Positions 7,181 through 14,950 of a DNA stretch of 64,000 bases are shown in pieces; positions within the stretch are counted from its first letter, which is position 1; each line of letters opens with the position of its first letter. Source of the DNA: Blastomonas ursincola (lineage in GTDB: Bacteria > Pseudomonadota > Alphaproteobacteria > Sphingomonadales > Sphingomonadaceae); contig NZ_VDES01000001.1 of assembly GCF_013607875.1 (NCBI RefSeq), forward strand, positions 186,001 through 250,000, read 5' to 3'. The notes under the pieces are model-generated. The model was not told the DNA's origin. It saw nothing but the letters and a program-made list of their open reading frames with translations, and ran no database searches. The position numbers and the translations under genes were made by a program.

Positions 7181-9184
7181 TTGAAACTGCGGGTGCACGC
7201 CCAGAATGACGGGTTCGATCTCCTTTTCGGAGACCGGATCGTGCTGCGTCACCACATCCCCTGTCCTGCGGTGGTCATGGCGCGGGGCAACCCCGATATC
7301 ACGATGTTTCGCGGCAATTTCCGCATTTCCGACTCGCCTGCCGACGAGATCGCTCCGGCAGAATGGCGCATGGCCGATGGCGGCATCGAATGGCTGCACG
7401 ATGGCGTGCCGGTCGCGCGCCTTTCGACCAAGGGCCATGAGCTAACGATCAACGCACTGCTTCCCGGCTATGATCGCCTTCGCGTGCGCTTTCATGCTGA
7501 GCCGGGCGAATGCGTCTGGGGCGGCGGCGAGCAGATGAGCTATCTGGCGCTGAATGGCCGCGCTTTCCCGATCTGGACCAGCGAGCCCGGGGTGGGCCGC
7601 GACAAGTCGACCGAACTCACCCGCATCATGGACTCCGAGGGCATGGCGGGCGGCGACTATTGGAACACCAATTACCCGCAGCCCACCTTCCTCACGTCGC
7701 GCTGGATCGCGGTGCACCTCGACGCAAGTTGCTACAGCGTGCTCGACTTTACCGATCCCGGCTTCCACGCGGTGGACGTGTGGAGCGACACCGCGAACTT
7801 CGAACTTTTCGCCGCCGATGGCCCGATCGAACTCGTCTCCGCGCTGTCGAAGCGCTTCGGTCGCCAGCCCGAATTGCCCGACTGGGCGATCGGCGGCGCG
7901 ATCGTCGGGCTGAAATCGGGCGCATCGAGCTTCGAGAGGCTCGAACGCTTTATCGACGCGGGCACCTCCGTCTCCGCCCTCTGGTGCGAGGACTGGGCGG
8001 GAATCCGCGAAACCAGCTTTGGCCGTCGCCTGTTCTGGGATTGGCATAACGGAGAGCGCAGTGCCCAGCGCTATCCGGACCTGAAGTCGCGCATTGCAGA
8101 CCTGCATCGGCGCGGCATCCGGTTCATGGCCTATGCCAATCCTTATATTGCCGTGGATGGCGACCTGTTCGCCGAAGCGGCAGGCGGCGGCCATTTTTGT
8201 CTGCGTACCGACAGCGACGACGTGCATCTCGTCGATTTCGGCGAGTTCGACTGTGGCGTGGTCGATTTCACTCGCGCCGAAACGCGCGCCTGGTTCGCCG
8301 AGCGCGTGCTGGGCCGCGAAATGCTGGATATCGGCATCGACGGCTGGATGGCCGATTTCGGCGAGTATCTGCCCACCGACCTGCGCCTCGCGGACGGCTC
8401 CGACCCGATGGAGGCGCATAATCGCTGGCCGGTGCTCTGGGCCCAGGTCAACGCGCGCGCGGTCGAAAGCCGGGGCCGAACCGGCGATGCGGTGTTCTTC
8501 ATGCGCGCCGGCTTTTCCGGGGTGCAGGCGCATTGCCCCTTGCTCTGGGCGGGCGACCAGTCGGTCGATTTCACGCGGCACGATGGCATCGGCACGGTGA
8601 TCACCGGCGCGCTGTCTGCGGGCCTGGTCGGCAATGCCTACAGCCATTCGGACTGTGGCGGCTATACCTCGCTGCACGGCAATGTCCGCACCGAAGAGCT
8701 GATGCGGCGCTGGTGCGAACTCGCCGCCTTCGCGCCGGTCATGCGCAGCCATGAAGGCAACCGACCCGACGACAATCTGCAATTTGATTCGACGCCCGAA
8801 CTGATGGCCTGCTTTGCGCGCTGGAGCCGGGTGCACGCGCATCTCGCGCCCTATGTCCGCCACCTGTGCGGCGAAGCGAGCGCGCAGGGCCTTCCCGCGC
8901 AGCGCCCGCTGTTCCTGCATTTCCCGCACGATCCCGCCCTCTTTACGGTGCAGGACCAGTTTCTCTACGGTGCCGACATGCTGGTGGCCCCGGTGGTCGA
9001 ACAGGGTGCAGATGCGCGCGACGTGATCCTCCCTGGAGCAGGCGTGTGGCGGCACGTGTGGAGCGGCGTGGATTATGCGCCCGGCACGCACCGCATCGCT
9101 GCGCCGATCGGCCAGCCACCGGTCTTCTATCGCCCCGACAGCGCCTTTGCGGCGCTGTTCGCGGGCCTGAACGGGGTGCTGTAG
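7181..9184 (+). CDS. smoI: GH31 sulfoquinovosidase (KERWY type)
   Basis: Matches YihQ-type sulfoquinovosidases end to end (MFRGNF, YPQPTF, FGRQPELPDW, DGWMADFGEYLPTD, HEGNRP). From the TTG at 7181, with GTGAGGAAA upstream, the protein has 667 residues, near the 678 of YihQ. ATG 7103 and GTG 7166 are alternatives. Asp392 in MADFGE is the expected nucleophile and Asp459 in WAGDQ the acid/base. The sulfonate-binding set reads Lys245 (GLK), Glu270 (WCED), Arg283 (GRR), Trp286 (LFW) and Tyr495 (GGY). This is the K-E-R-W-Y version described for the Agrobacterium enzyme, not the Q-Q-R-W-Y of E. coli. It should release SQ from sulfoquinovosyl glycerol. No signal peptide is seen, so it is probably cytoplasmic. 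It is the first gene of an eight-gene operon. Confidence 0.9.
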   Translation: MKLRVHAQNDGFDLLFGDRIVLRHHIPCPAVVMARGNPDITMFRGNFRISDSPADEIAPAEWRMADGGIEWLHDGVPVARLSTKGHELTINALLPGYDRLRVRFHAEPGECVWGGGEQMSYLALNGRAFPIWTSEPGVGRDKSTELTRIMDSEGMAGGDYWNTNYPQPTFLTSRWIAVHLDASCYSVLDFTDPGFHAVDVWSDTANFELFAADGPIELVSALSKRFGRQPELPDWAIGGAIVGLKSGASSFERLERFIDAGTSVSALWCEDWAGIRETSFGRRLFWDWHNGERSAQRYPDLKSRIADLHRRGIRFMAYANPYIAVDGDLFAEAAGGGHFCLRTDSDDVHLVDFGEFDCGVVDFTRAETRAWFAERVLGREMLDIGIDGWMADFGEYLPTDLRLADGSDPMEAHNRWPVLWAQVNARAVESRGRTGDAVFFMRAGFSGVQAHCPLLWAGDQSVDFTRHDGIGTVITGALSAGLVGNAYSHSDCGGYTSLHGNVRTEELMRRWCELAAFAPVMRSHEGNRPDDNLQFDSTPELMACFARWSRVHAHLAPYVRHLCGEASAQGLPAQRPLFLHFPHDPALFTVQDQFLYGADMLVAPVVEQGADARDVILPGAGVWRHVWSGVDYAPGTHRIAAPIGQPPVFYRPDSAFAALFAGLNGVL

Positions 9185-9186
9185 CG

Positions 9187-10200
9187 ATGAGCGAACGGGC
9201 GAATATCCGCGATGTCGCGGCCAAGGCGGGTGTGGCAGTCAAGACCGTGAGCCGGGTGCTGAACGGCCATCCCTATGTCAGCCAGGCGACGCGCGATCGG
9301 GTGGAAGAGGCGATGCGCGACCTTGATTTTCGCCCAAGCGTCGCGGCGCGCATCCTGTCGGGCGGCAAGTCGAACCAGATCGCGCTGATCTATGACAATC
9401 ACAGCCCCTATTACATGTTCCAGATCCAGACCGGCTGCTGGGATTTCTGCCGCGCCAACCGCATCCGTCTGCTCGCGCAGCCGGTCGATGTCGCCGACCC
9501 GCAGGTGGGCGAACAGGTGCGTGGGCTGGTCACCGAAACGCATGTCGATGGCATCATCCTCTCCTCGCCGGTCACCGATTGCGACCCGGTGCTGCGCGCG
9601 CTCGAGGCGCTCGACGTGCCGTTCGTGCGCATCTCGCCGGGCACCAACCATGCGCTGACGAGTTCGGTGTTCATGGACGATGCCCAGGCCGCCGACGACA
9701 TGACCACGCATCTGATCAATGCCGGGCACCGCCGCATCGGTTTCATCAAGGGGCATCCCAATCACATGGCATCGGACGACCGCTTGTTCGGCTATCGCCG
9801 CGCGCTCGACCGCGCCGGCCTGCCTTATGATCCGGTGCTGGTCTGCGATGGCGAGTTCGATTTCGATTCGGGCGTGCGCGGCGGACGTGCGCTGCTCGAT
9901 CTGCCGCAGCGGCCGAGCGCGATCTTCGCCTCGAACGACGACATGGCCGCCGGCGTGCTGGCTGTGGCGCACGATCGCGGCATGGACGTTCCCGCCGAAC
10001 TGTCGGTCGCAGGGTTCGACGACACCACGCTCGCGCGCACCGTCTGGCCGCCGCTCACCACGATCCACCAGCCCATGGCGGAGCTGGCGCGGACCGCGAC
10101 CGAGATTCTCATTGCAGGCGGCGACATCACCCATCGCCGCCTTCCCCATCAACTTGTCGAACGCGCCTCGGTAGCGCCCCCAAACAGGACCTTTTCATGA
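9187..10200 (+). CDS. LacI-family regulator of the sulfoquinovose operon
   Basis: A 337-residue LacI/GalR-type repressor. The N-terminal helix-turn-helix (residues 6-27: IRDVAAKAGVAVKTVSRVLN) and hinge helix precede a periplasmic-binding-protein-like effector domain containing FASNDDMAAGVL and the family end pattern (GFDDTTLA...PPLTTIHQP). The ATG lies 2 bases after the sulfoquinovosidase stop and the 3' end overlaps the aldo-keto reductase by ATGA, so it is made from the operon it probably controls. The recognition helix (VKTVSRV) resembles that of the second LacI at 20330 (KKTVSRV), in line with their candidate operators sharing one half-site. SQ, SQ-glycerol or a pathway intermediate is the likely inducer; this is inferred. 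Confidence 0.88.
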   Translation: MSERANIRDVAAKAGVAVKTVSRVLNGHPYVSQATRDRVEEAMRDLDFRPSVAARILSGGKSNQIALIYDNHSPYYMFQIQTGCWDFCRANRIRLLAQPVDVADPQVGEQVRGLVTETHVDGIILSSPVTDCDPVLRALEALDVPFVRISPGTNHALTSSVFMDDAQAADDMTTHLINAGHRRIGFIKGHPNHMASDDRLFGYRRALDRAGLPYDPVLVCDGEFDFDSGVRGGRALLDLPQRPSAIFASNDDMAAGVLAVAHDRGMDVPAELSVAGFDDTTLARTVWPPLTTIHQPMAELARTATEILIAGGDITHRRLPHQLVERASVAPPNRTFS

Positions 10201-11111
10201 GCGAACTGCCCCTGCCTCCCGCCTTTCGCGCCCTTGGCGGAAGTGACATCATGGTTTCCCCGATCGCCTGGGGCATGTGGCGCCTGGCCGAAAATGGCCG
10301 CACCGCTGCCGAGGCGGCGCGTCTGGTCCATGCCGCGCTCGATGCCGGGATCAATTTCCTCGATACGGCGGACATTTACGGCTTTGATGGTTCGGGCGGC
10401 TTTGGCGATGCCGAGGCGCTGCTGGGCGAGGTGCTCACTGCCGACCCGGCCCTGCGCAGCCGCATGGTGCTGGCGACCAAGGGGGGCATCCTGCCCCCCC
10501 TGCCCTATGACCAGAGCGCCGACTATCTGCGCACCGCGATCGACAATTCGCTGCGCCGCCTGAAGGTCGATATGGTCGATCTGTGGCAGATCCACCGCCC
10601 CGATATCCTTGCGCACCCGCAGGAGGTCGCGCGCGCGCTCGACGATGCAGTGAGCGCGGGCAAGATTCGGTCGATTGGCGTGTCGAACTTCACCGTGCAC
10701 CAGATCGCGGCGCTCGATCACTTCCTGGCGAGCAAGCTGGTCACCACCCAGCCCGAGATCAGCCCGCTGCGCATCACCTGTTTCGAGAATGGCGAGCTGG
10801 ATCAGGCGATGATGATGGGCCTGACGCCGATGGCCTGGTCGCCGCTGGGCGGTGGACGCCTGGCAGCGGCAGAGACCGCGCGCGACCGGCTGGTGGCCGC
10901 GGCGCTCGATGCCGTGGCCGAGGCGCAGGGCGTGTCGCGCAGTGTCGCGGCCTATAGCTGGCTGATGGCGCACCCGGCGGGGATCATCCCGATCATCGGA
11001 TCGCAGCAGGCCGAACGCATCGCCGAGGGCGCAGCGGCGCTCAAGGTGCGCTGGACCCGGCAGGACTGGTACGCGGTGCTGGTGGCAGCGCGCGGCGAGC
11101 CCCTGCCCTGA
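10197..11111 (+). CDS. smoB: Aldo-keto reductase, probable 6-oxo-glucose reductase
   Basis: A 304-residue aldo-keto reductase. The catalytic tetrad is visible: Asp56 and Tyr61 (DTADIY), Lys95 (LATKGG) and His133 (WQIHRP). The C-terminal NAD(P)-binding part includes GIIPIIGSQQAERI. In the sulfo-SMO pathway a reductase of this superfamily (SmoB) converts 6-oxo-glucose, left after desulfonation of SQ, to glucose. Placement directly before the monooxygenase gene supports this assignment. It overlaps the LacI gene by ATGA and is followed by 62 bases containing a hairpin. YdhF-like reductases of unrelated function have similar sequences, so the substrate assignment depends on context. Confidence 0.82.
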   Translation: MSELPLPPAFRALGGSDIMVSPIAWGMWRLAENGRTAAEAARLVHAALDAGINFLDTADIYGFDGSGGFGDAEALLGEVLTADPALRSRMVLATKGGILPPLPYDQSADYLRTAIDNSLRRLKVDMVDLWQIHRPDILAHPQEVARALDDAVSAGKIRSIGVSNFTVHQIAALDHFLASKLVTTQPEISPLRITCFENGELDQAMMMGLTPMAWSPLGGGRLAAAETARDRLVAAALDAVAEAQGVSRSVAAYSWLMAHPAGIIPIIGSQQAERIAEGAAALKVRWTRQDWYAVLVAARGEPLP

Positions 11112-11132
11112 TCGCTGACACGAGGAATTGAC

Positions 11133-11153
11133 GCGGCCGGCCTTGCGGGCCGC
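11133..11153 (+). other. Intercistronic stem-loop before the monooxygenase gene
   Basis: GCGGCC and GGCCGC pair around a 9-base loop in the only sizeable gap inside the operon (11112-11173). There is no T-run, so it is more likely an RNA-processing or stability element than a strong terminator. The monooxygenase gene after it has its own ribosome site, AAGGAGAG. Confidence 0.4.
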
Positions 11154-11173
11154 CGCTGTGAAGGAGAGCCAAG

Positions 11174-12262
11174 ATGGCTGAACAGAATTGCGAAATCGCC
11201 TGGTTTTCGGCGCTGTGCGACGATGACTATGAGTTCCTGGGCGTTCCCGACCCCTATCTGCAGTCGAGCTGGGAGCATTGCCGCAACATCGTGCTGCGCG
11301 CCGAGGAAGGTGGGTTCGACAACATCCTGCTGCCGTCGGGCTACTCGCTCGGGCTCGATACCACCGCGTTCGCCGCGGCTGTCGCCACCCAGGTCCGCCG
11401 CATCAAGCTGCTCTGGGCGACGCGCATGGGCGAGGACTGGCCGCCGCAGCTCGCCCGCCGCATCGCGACGCTCGACCGCATTCTCGGTCCCAACGCTTCG
11501 GGTACCGGCGGACGGCTGAACGTCAACATCATCTCGTCCGACATGCCGGGCGAGAAGATCGAATCCGGCCCCCGCTATGCCCGGGCGACCGAGATCATGA
11601 AGATCGTCCGCACCCTGCTCAACGGCGAGGCGCTCGACTTCCAGGGCGATTTCTTCAAGCTGAAGCTCGATCCGCCGCGGATAACCACATTGTCCGGCAA
11701 ATGCCCCGCCTTCTATTTCGGCGGCCTCAGCCACGAGGCACGCGAATGCGCCGCCGAGGCGTGCGACGTCTATCTGATGTGGCCCGACACGATGGACAAG
11801 GTGCGCGAGAACATCGCCGACCTGAAGGCGCGCGCCGCCAAATACGGCCGCACGCTCAAGTTCGGCTATCGCGTGCACGTCATCGTCCGCGAAACCGAGG
11901 ACGAGGCACGCGCCTATGCCGACCGGCTGCTCTCCAAGCTCGATGACGAAGCCGGCAAGGCGATCCGCGAAAAGTCGCTCGATGCGAAGAACTACGGCGT
12001 GCAGCGCCAGCAGGAACTGCGCGGCGCGGCCGATGGCGACGGCTTTGTCGAGGAGAATCTGTGGACCGGCATCGGTCGCGCCCGTTCGGGCTGCGGCGCT
12101 GCGATCGTCGGCACGCCCGATCAGGTTCTCGCCAAGCTGCGCGCCTATCAGGCCGAAGGCATCGAGGCGTTCATCCTCTCAGGCTATCCGCATGTGCAGG
12201 AAGCCGATATGTTCGCCCGCTACGTATTGCCGCACATCCAGCACGGGCCGCTCGAGATTTGA
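11174..12262 (+). CDS. smoC: FMN-dependent sulfoquinovose monooxygenase (SsuD/SmoC-like)
   Basis: A 362-residue member of the bacterial luciferase-like, FMN-dependent monooxygenase family, closest in pattern to alkanesulfonate monooxygenases (WATRMGEDWPPQLARRIATLDRIL, GGRLNVNIISSD, FYFGGLSHEA, IVGTPDQVLAKLRAYQAEGIEAFILSGYPH). SsuD-like enzymes use reduced FMN and O2 to break C-S bonds, releasing sulfite. In the sulfo-SMO pathway SmoC converts SQ to 6-oxo-glucose plus sulfite. The neighbouring sulfoquinovosidase, aldo-keto reductase and FMN reductase make SQ the likely substrate rather than a simple alkanesulfonate. The start has AAGGAGAG 8 bases upstream; the stop overlaps the next gene (TGATG). 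Confidence 0.86.
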   Translation: MAEQNCEIAWFSALCDDDYEFLGVPDPYLQSSWEHCRNIVLRAEEGGFDNILLPSGYSLGLDTTAFAAAVATQVRRIKLLWATRMGEDWPPQLARRIATLDRILGPNASGTGGRLNVNIISSDMPGEKIESGPRYARATEIMKIVRTLLNGEALDFQGDFFKLKLDPPRITTLSGKCPAFYFGGLSHEARECAAEACDVYLMWPDTMDKVRENIADLKARAAKYGRTLKFGYRVHVIVRETEDEARAYADRLLSKLDDEAGKAIREKSLDAKNYGVQRQQELRGAADGDGFVEENLWTGIGRARSGCGAAIVGTPDQVLAKLRAYQAEGIEAFILSGYPHVQEADMFARYVLPHIQHGPLEI

Positions 12263-13764
12263 TGGACCAGACGCCGCATCCTGACGCCGATCTGTTCGAC
12301 GTCGCCGTGATCGGCGGCGGCGTCAACGGCACCGGCATTGCGCGCGATGCCGCCGGGCGCGGCGCACGGGTGCTGCTGCTCGAGGCGCAGGATCTGGCGA
12401 GCGGCACCTCGTCCAATTCGAGCAAGCTGATCCATGGTGGCCTCCGCTATCTGGAGCATTACGAGTTCGGCCTGGTGCGCGAGGCGCTGGGCGAGCGCGA
12501 GATCCTCTGGGGCATCGCGCCGCACATCATCTGGCCGATGCGGTTCGTGCTCCCCTGGGTCAAGGGTCTGCGGCCGCGCTGGCTGCTTCGGCTCGGGCTG
12601 TTCCTCTACGACCATATCGGCGCGCGCAAGCTGCTGCCCGCGACCGAGACGATTCGGCTCGACCGGCACCCTGCGGGCAACCCACTCAAGCCCGAATTCG
12701 TGCATGGCTTCGTCTATTCCGACGGCTGGGTCGATGATGCGCGGCTCGTCGTGCTCAACGCCCGAGATGCCGCCGATCGTGGCGCCGAGGTGCATACGCG
12801 CTGCCCGGTGACGAAGCTGGAGCGCGTCGGCGATCACTGGCACATCGAGACGCCGCAAGGCGATTTCACTGCGCGCTCGATCATCAACGCCGCCGGCCCC
12901 TCGGTGCTCGGCATCCTCGGCAAGTCGGGCGAGCAGCCCAAACAGTCGATCCGCCTGGTGCGCGGATCGCATATCGTGGTGCGCAAGCTGTTCGATCACC
13001 CGCACCCTTATTTCTTCCAGCTGCCCGATGGCCGGATCTTCTTCGCCATCCCCTATGAACAGGATTTCACGTTGATCGGCACCACCGATCGCGACCAGCA
13101 GCCGGACGAACCGATCGTCGCGAGCGAGGAGGAAATCACCTATCTGTGCGAGGGCGCGAGCCGCTTCTTTGCGAAGCCAGTGACACCCGCCGATGTCGTG
13201 TGGACCTATTCGGGCGTGCGCCCCCTGGTCGATGACGGGTCGGGCAAGCCCGAAGCGGCGACGCGCGGCTATCGCTTCGACCTGACGGAGGAGCATGAGG
13301 GCGCGCCGATGCTCTCGGTCTTCGGGGGCAAGATCACCACGTTCCGTACCTTGAGCCAGGAAGCGGTCGACAAGCTCGCCAGCCGCGTCCCGGCCTTGCG
13401 CGGTGACCATTGGACGCATTCCAAGCCGCTGCCTGGTGGCGAATTCGGCGTGCACGATGTTGCGCAGCAAATCGCTGGTCTGCGGGCGCGTTATTCCTTC
13501 CTCGAAGCAGCCTGGGCCGAGCGGCTGATCCGCACCTATGGCACCATGGCAGCGCGCTTTCTGGGCGATGCCAGGACGCTCGCCGATTGCGGCGAGCATT
13601 TCGGCCATGGCCTGACCGAGGCAGAAGTGCGGCACCTTATCGAGAACGAATGGGCCATGACCGCCGAGGACATATTGTGGCGCCGCACCAAGCTGGGCCT
13701 GCATCTCTCGGCCGATCAGCAGGCCGCCCTTGAACGCTTTTTCCAGAAGGAACCCGTAGCATGA
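12262..13764 (+). CDS. glpD: Aerobic glycerol-3-phosphate dehydrogenase
   Basis: A 500-residue FAD-dependent enzyme. The dinucleotide-binding motif VIGGGVNGTGIARDAAGRG spans about residues 13-31, followed by GTSSNSSKLIHGGLRYLE, the GlpD signature. The C-terminal region (RYGF-like RTYGTMAARFLGDA, then NEWAMTAEDILWRRTKLGL) is the usual GlpD cap. It oxidises glycerol-3-phosphate to dihydroxyacetone phosphate at the inner membrane, passing electrons to quinone. Being translationally coupled on both sides (TGATG with the monooxygenase, ATGA with the FMN reductase), it is an integral operon member and fits disposal of the glycerol freed from sulfoquinovosyl glycerol. Confidence 0.93.
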   Translation: MDQTPHPDADLFDVAVIGGGVNGTGIARDAAGRGARVLLLEAQDLASGTSSNSSKLIHGGLRYLEHYEFGLVREALGEREILWGIAPHIIWPMRFVLPWVKGLRPRWLLRLGLFLYDHIGARKLLPATETIRLDRHPAGNPLKPEFVHGFVYSDGWVDDARLVVLNARDAADRGAEVHTRCPVTKLERVGDHWHIETPQGDFTARSIINAAGPSVLGILGKSGEQPKQSIRLVRGSHIVVRKLFDHPHPYFFQLPDGRIFFAIPYEQDFTLIGTTDRDQQPDEPIVASEEEITYLCEGASRFFAKPVTPADVVWTYSGVRPLVDDGSGKPEAATRGYRFDLTEEHEGAPMLSVFGGKITTFRTLSQEAVDKLASRVPALRGDHWTHSKPLPGGEFGVHDVAQQIAGLRARYSFLEAAWAERLIRTYGTMAARFLGDARTLADCGEHFGHGLTEAEVRHLIENEWAMTAEDILWRRTKLGLHLSADQQAALERFFQKEPVA

Positions 13765-14339
13765 CACCCCGCATCGTCGCGATTGGCGGCACCGTATCCA
13801 TCGGCAGCACCACCGAGCTGGCGCTGCGCACCGCGATGGCCAGCGCCGCCGCGCACGGGGCCGAGGTGCAGCTGTTCGACGGGGCCTATCTCGCCGCGCT
13901 CCCGCATTACCGCAGCAGCGCCCATGCTGGAGCCGAAGGCCGCGAAATGGTCGAGGCTGTCCGCGCCGCCGATGGCGTGCTGCTCGCAGCTCCCGGCTAT
14001 CACGGCACGATTTCGGGGCTGGTCAAGAATGCGCTTGATTATCTCGAGGACCTGTCGAAGGACACGCGCCCCTATCTCGACGGCCGGGCGGTCGGGCTGA
14101 TCGCCACGGCTTATGGCGACCAGGCAACCATGAGCACGATGCAGACGCTGCGCAGCATCGTCCATGCGCTGCGCGGCTGGCCGACGCCGATGGGCGCGAC
14201 GATCCGCACCTATCCCGGCCTGTTCTCGCCCGATGGCGAGTGTCTTGATGATCGCGCGCGGATGCAGCTCGACATGGTCGGGCAGCAGGTCGTGCAGGGC
14301 GCGACCAGCCTCAGCGCGATGGCGAGGCCCGCCGCATGA
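13761..14339 (+). CDS. smoA: NAD(P)H-dependent FMN reductase, partner of the monooxygenase
   Basis: A 192-residue flavodoxin-fold reductase. The N-terminal phosphate loop (IGGTVSIGSTTELAL) and the flavin/substrate segment APGYHGTISGLVKNALDYLEDL are characteristic of the SsuE/ArsH-like FMN reductase family. It would supply reduced FMN to the monooxygenase two genes upstream, the job of SmoA in the sulfo-SMO pathway. The gene overlaps glpD and the RibB-like gene by ATGA at each end, so the stoichiometry is probably set by coupled translation. Two-component partners are usually adjacent; here glpD lies between them. Confidence 0.85.
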   Translation: MTPRIVAIGGTVSIGSTTELALRTAMASAAAHGAEVQLFDGAYLAALPHYRSSAHAGAEGREMVEAVRAADGVLLAAPGYHGTISGLVKNALDYLEDLSKDTRPYLDGRAVGLIATAYGDQATMSTMQTLRSIVHALRGWPTPMGATIRTYPGLFSPDGECLDDRARMQLDMVGQQVVQGATSLSAMARPAA

Positions 14340-14950
14340 GCATCGCAGGCGCGGTGGAGGCCCTCAAACAGGGCAAGGTCATCATCATCACCGGCGACCG
14401 CTTCCGCCGGGGCGACATGGATTTCGCCGTCGCCGCGCAGCATGCGACCGCCGAAGCGATCAACTTCATGGCGACGCACGGGCGCGGGCTGATTTGCCTG
14501 GCCATGCAGCAGGACCGCGCGATGCGGCTGGGCATCGGGCTGATGAACCCGGGCAAGGACCGGCAATCGGGCAGGCCTTTGGGCCGCTCGATCGAGGCGG
14601 CCGAGGGCGTCACCACCGGCATTTCCGCCGCCGACCGTGCGCAGACCGTGAAGGTTGCAGTCGCGCCCGAGGCGACCGCGGATGACATCGTCTCGCCCGG
14701 CCATATTTTCCCGCTGATCTGCTCGCCCGGCGGCGTGCAGGAACGCGCGGCGGCTGCCGAAGCCGCGATCGAACTGACGCGCCGCGCGGGTTGCGGCGAT
14801 GCGGCAGTCATCTGCTCGATCATGCGCGACGATGGCGAGATGGCGCGCCCCGGCGACATTGCCGATCTGGTCGAACGCTTCGAGCTCGAGATCGCGGATA
14901 TCGGCGATCTGCTCGGCGAGGATGCAGGCACGGAGGCCGCGCATGGCTGA
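14336..14950 (+). CDS. RibB-like protein lacking the catalytic residues of DHBP synthase
   Basis: A 204-residue protein with the overall RibB fold pattern: IEAAEGVTTGISAADRAQTV and SPGHIFPL match 3,4-dihydroxy-2-butanone-4-phosphate synthase well. The acidic metal/catalytic loop, DREnEGD in real RibB (Glu38 and Glu40 in E. coli), reads DRFRRGD here. The His of the HTEA motif is Ala (AAAEA), and the later catalytic Glu (CEL in E. coli) is Ser (CSI). Four key residues are therefore replaced while the framework is kept, so it is unlikely to make the riboflavin precursor. It sits between the FMN reductase (ATGA overlap) and glycerol kinase (8-base overlap). A flavin- or sugar-phosphate-binding role is possible; the function is unknown. 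Confidence 0.8.
   Translation: MSIAGAVEALKQGKVIIITGDRFRRGDMDFAVAAQHATAEAINFMATHGRGLICLAMQQDRAMRLGIGLMNPGKDRQSGRPLGRSIEAAEGVTTGISAADRAQTVKVAVAPEATADDIVSPGHIFPLICSPGGVQERAAAAEAAIELTRRAGCGDAAVICSIMRDDGEMARPGDIADLVERFELEIADIGDLLGEDAGTEAAHG

Noticed and set aside
11174-12262. Plain alkanesulfonate monooxygenase SsuD
   Set aside because: No ssuABC genes are present and the neighbours are a sulfoquinovosidase and sugar reductase, so SQ is the more likely substrate.
14336-14950. Standard 3,4-dihydroxy-2-butanone-4-phosphate synthase (ribB) supplying FMN to the monooxygenase
   Set aside because: The acidic metal loop, the HTEA His and the later catalytic Glu are all replaced, so normal RibB activity is unlikely.
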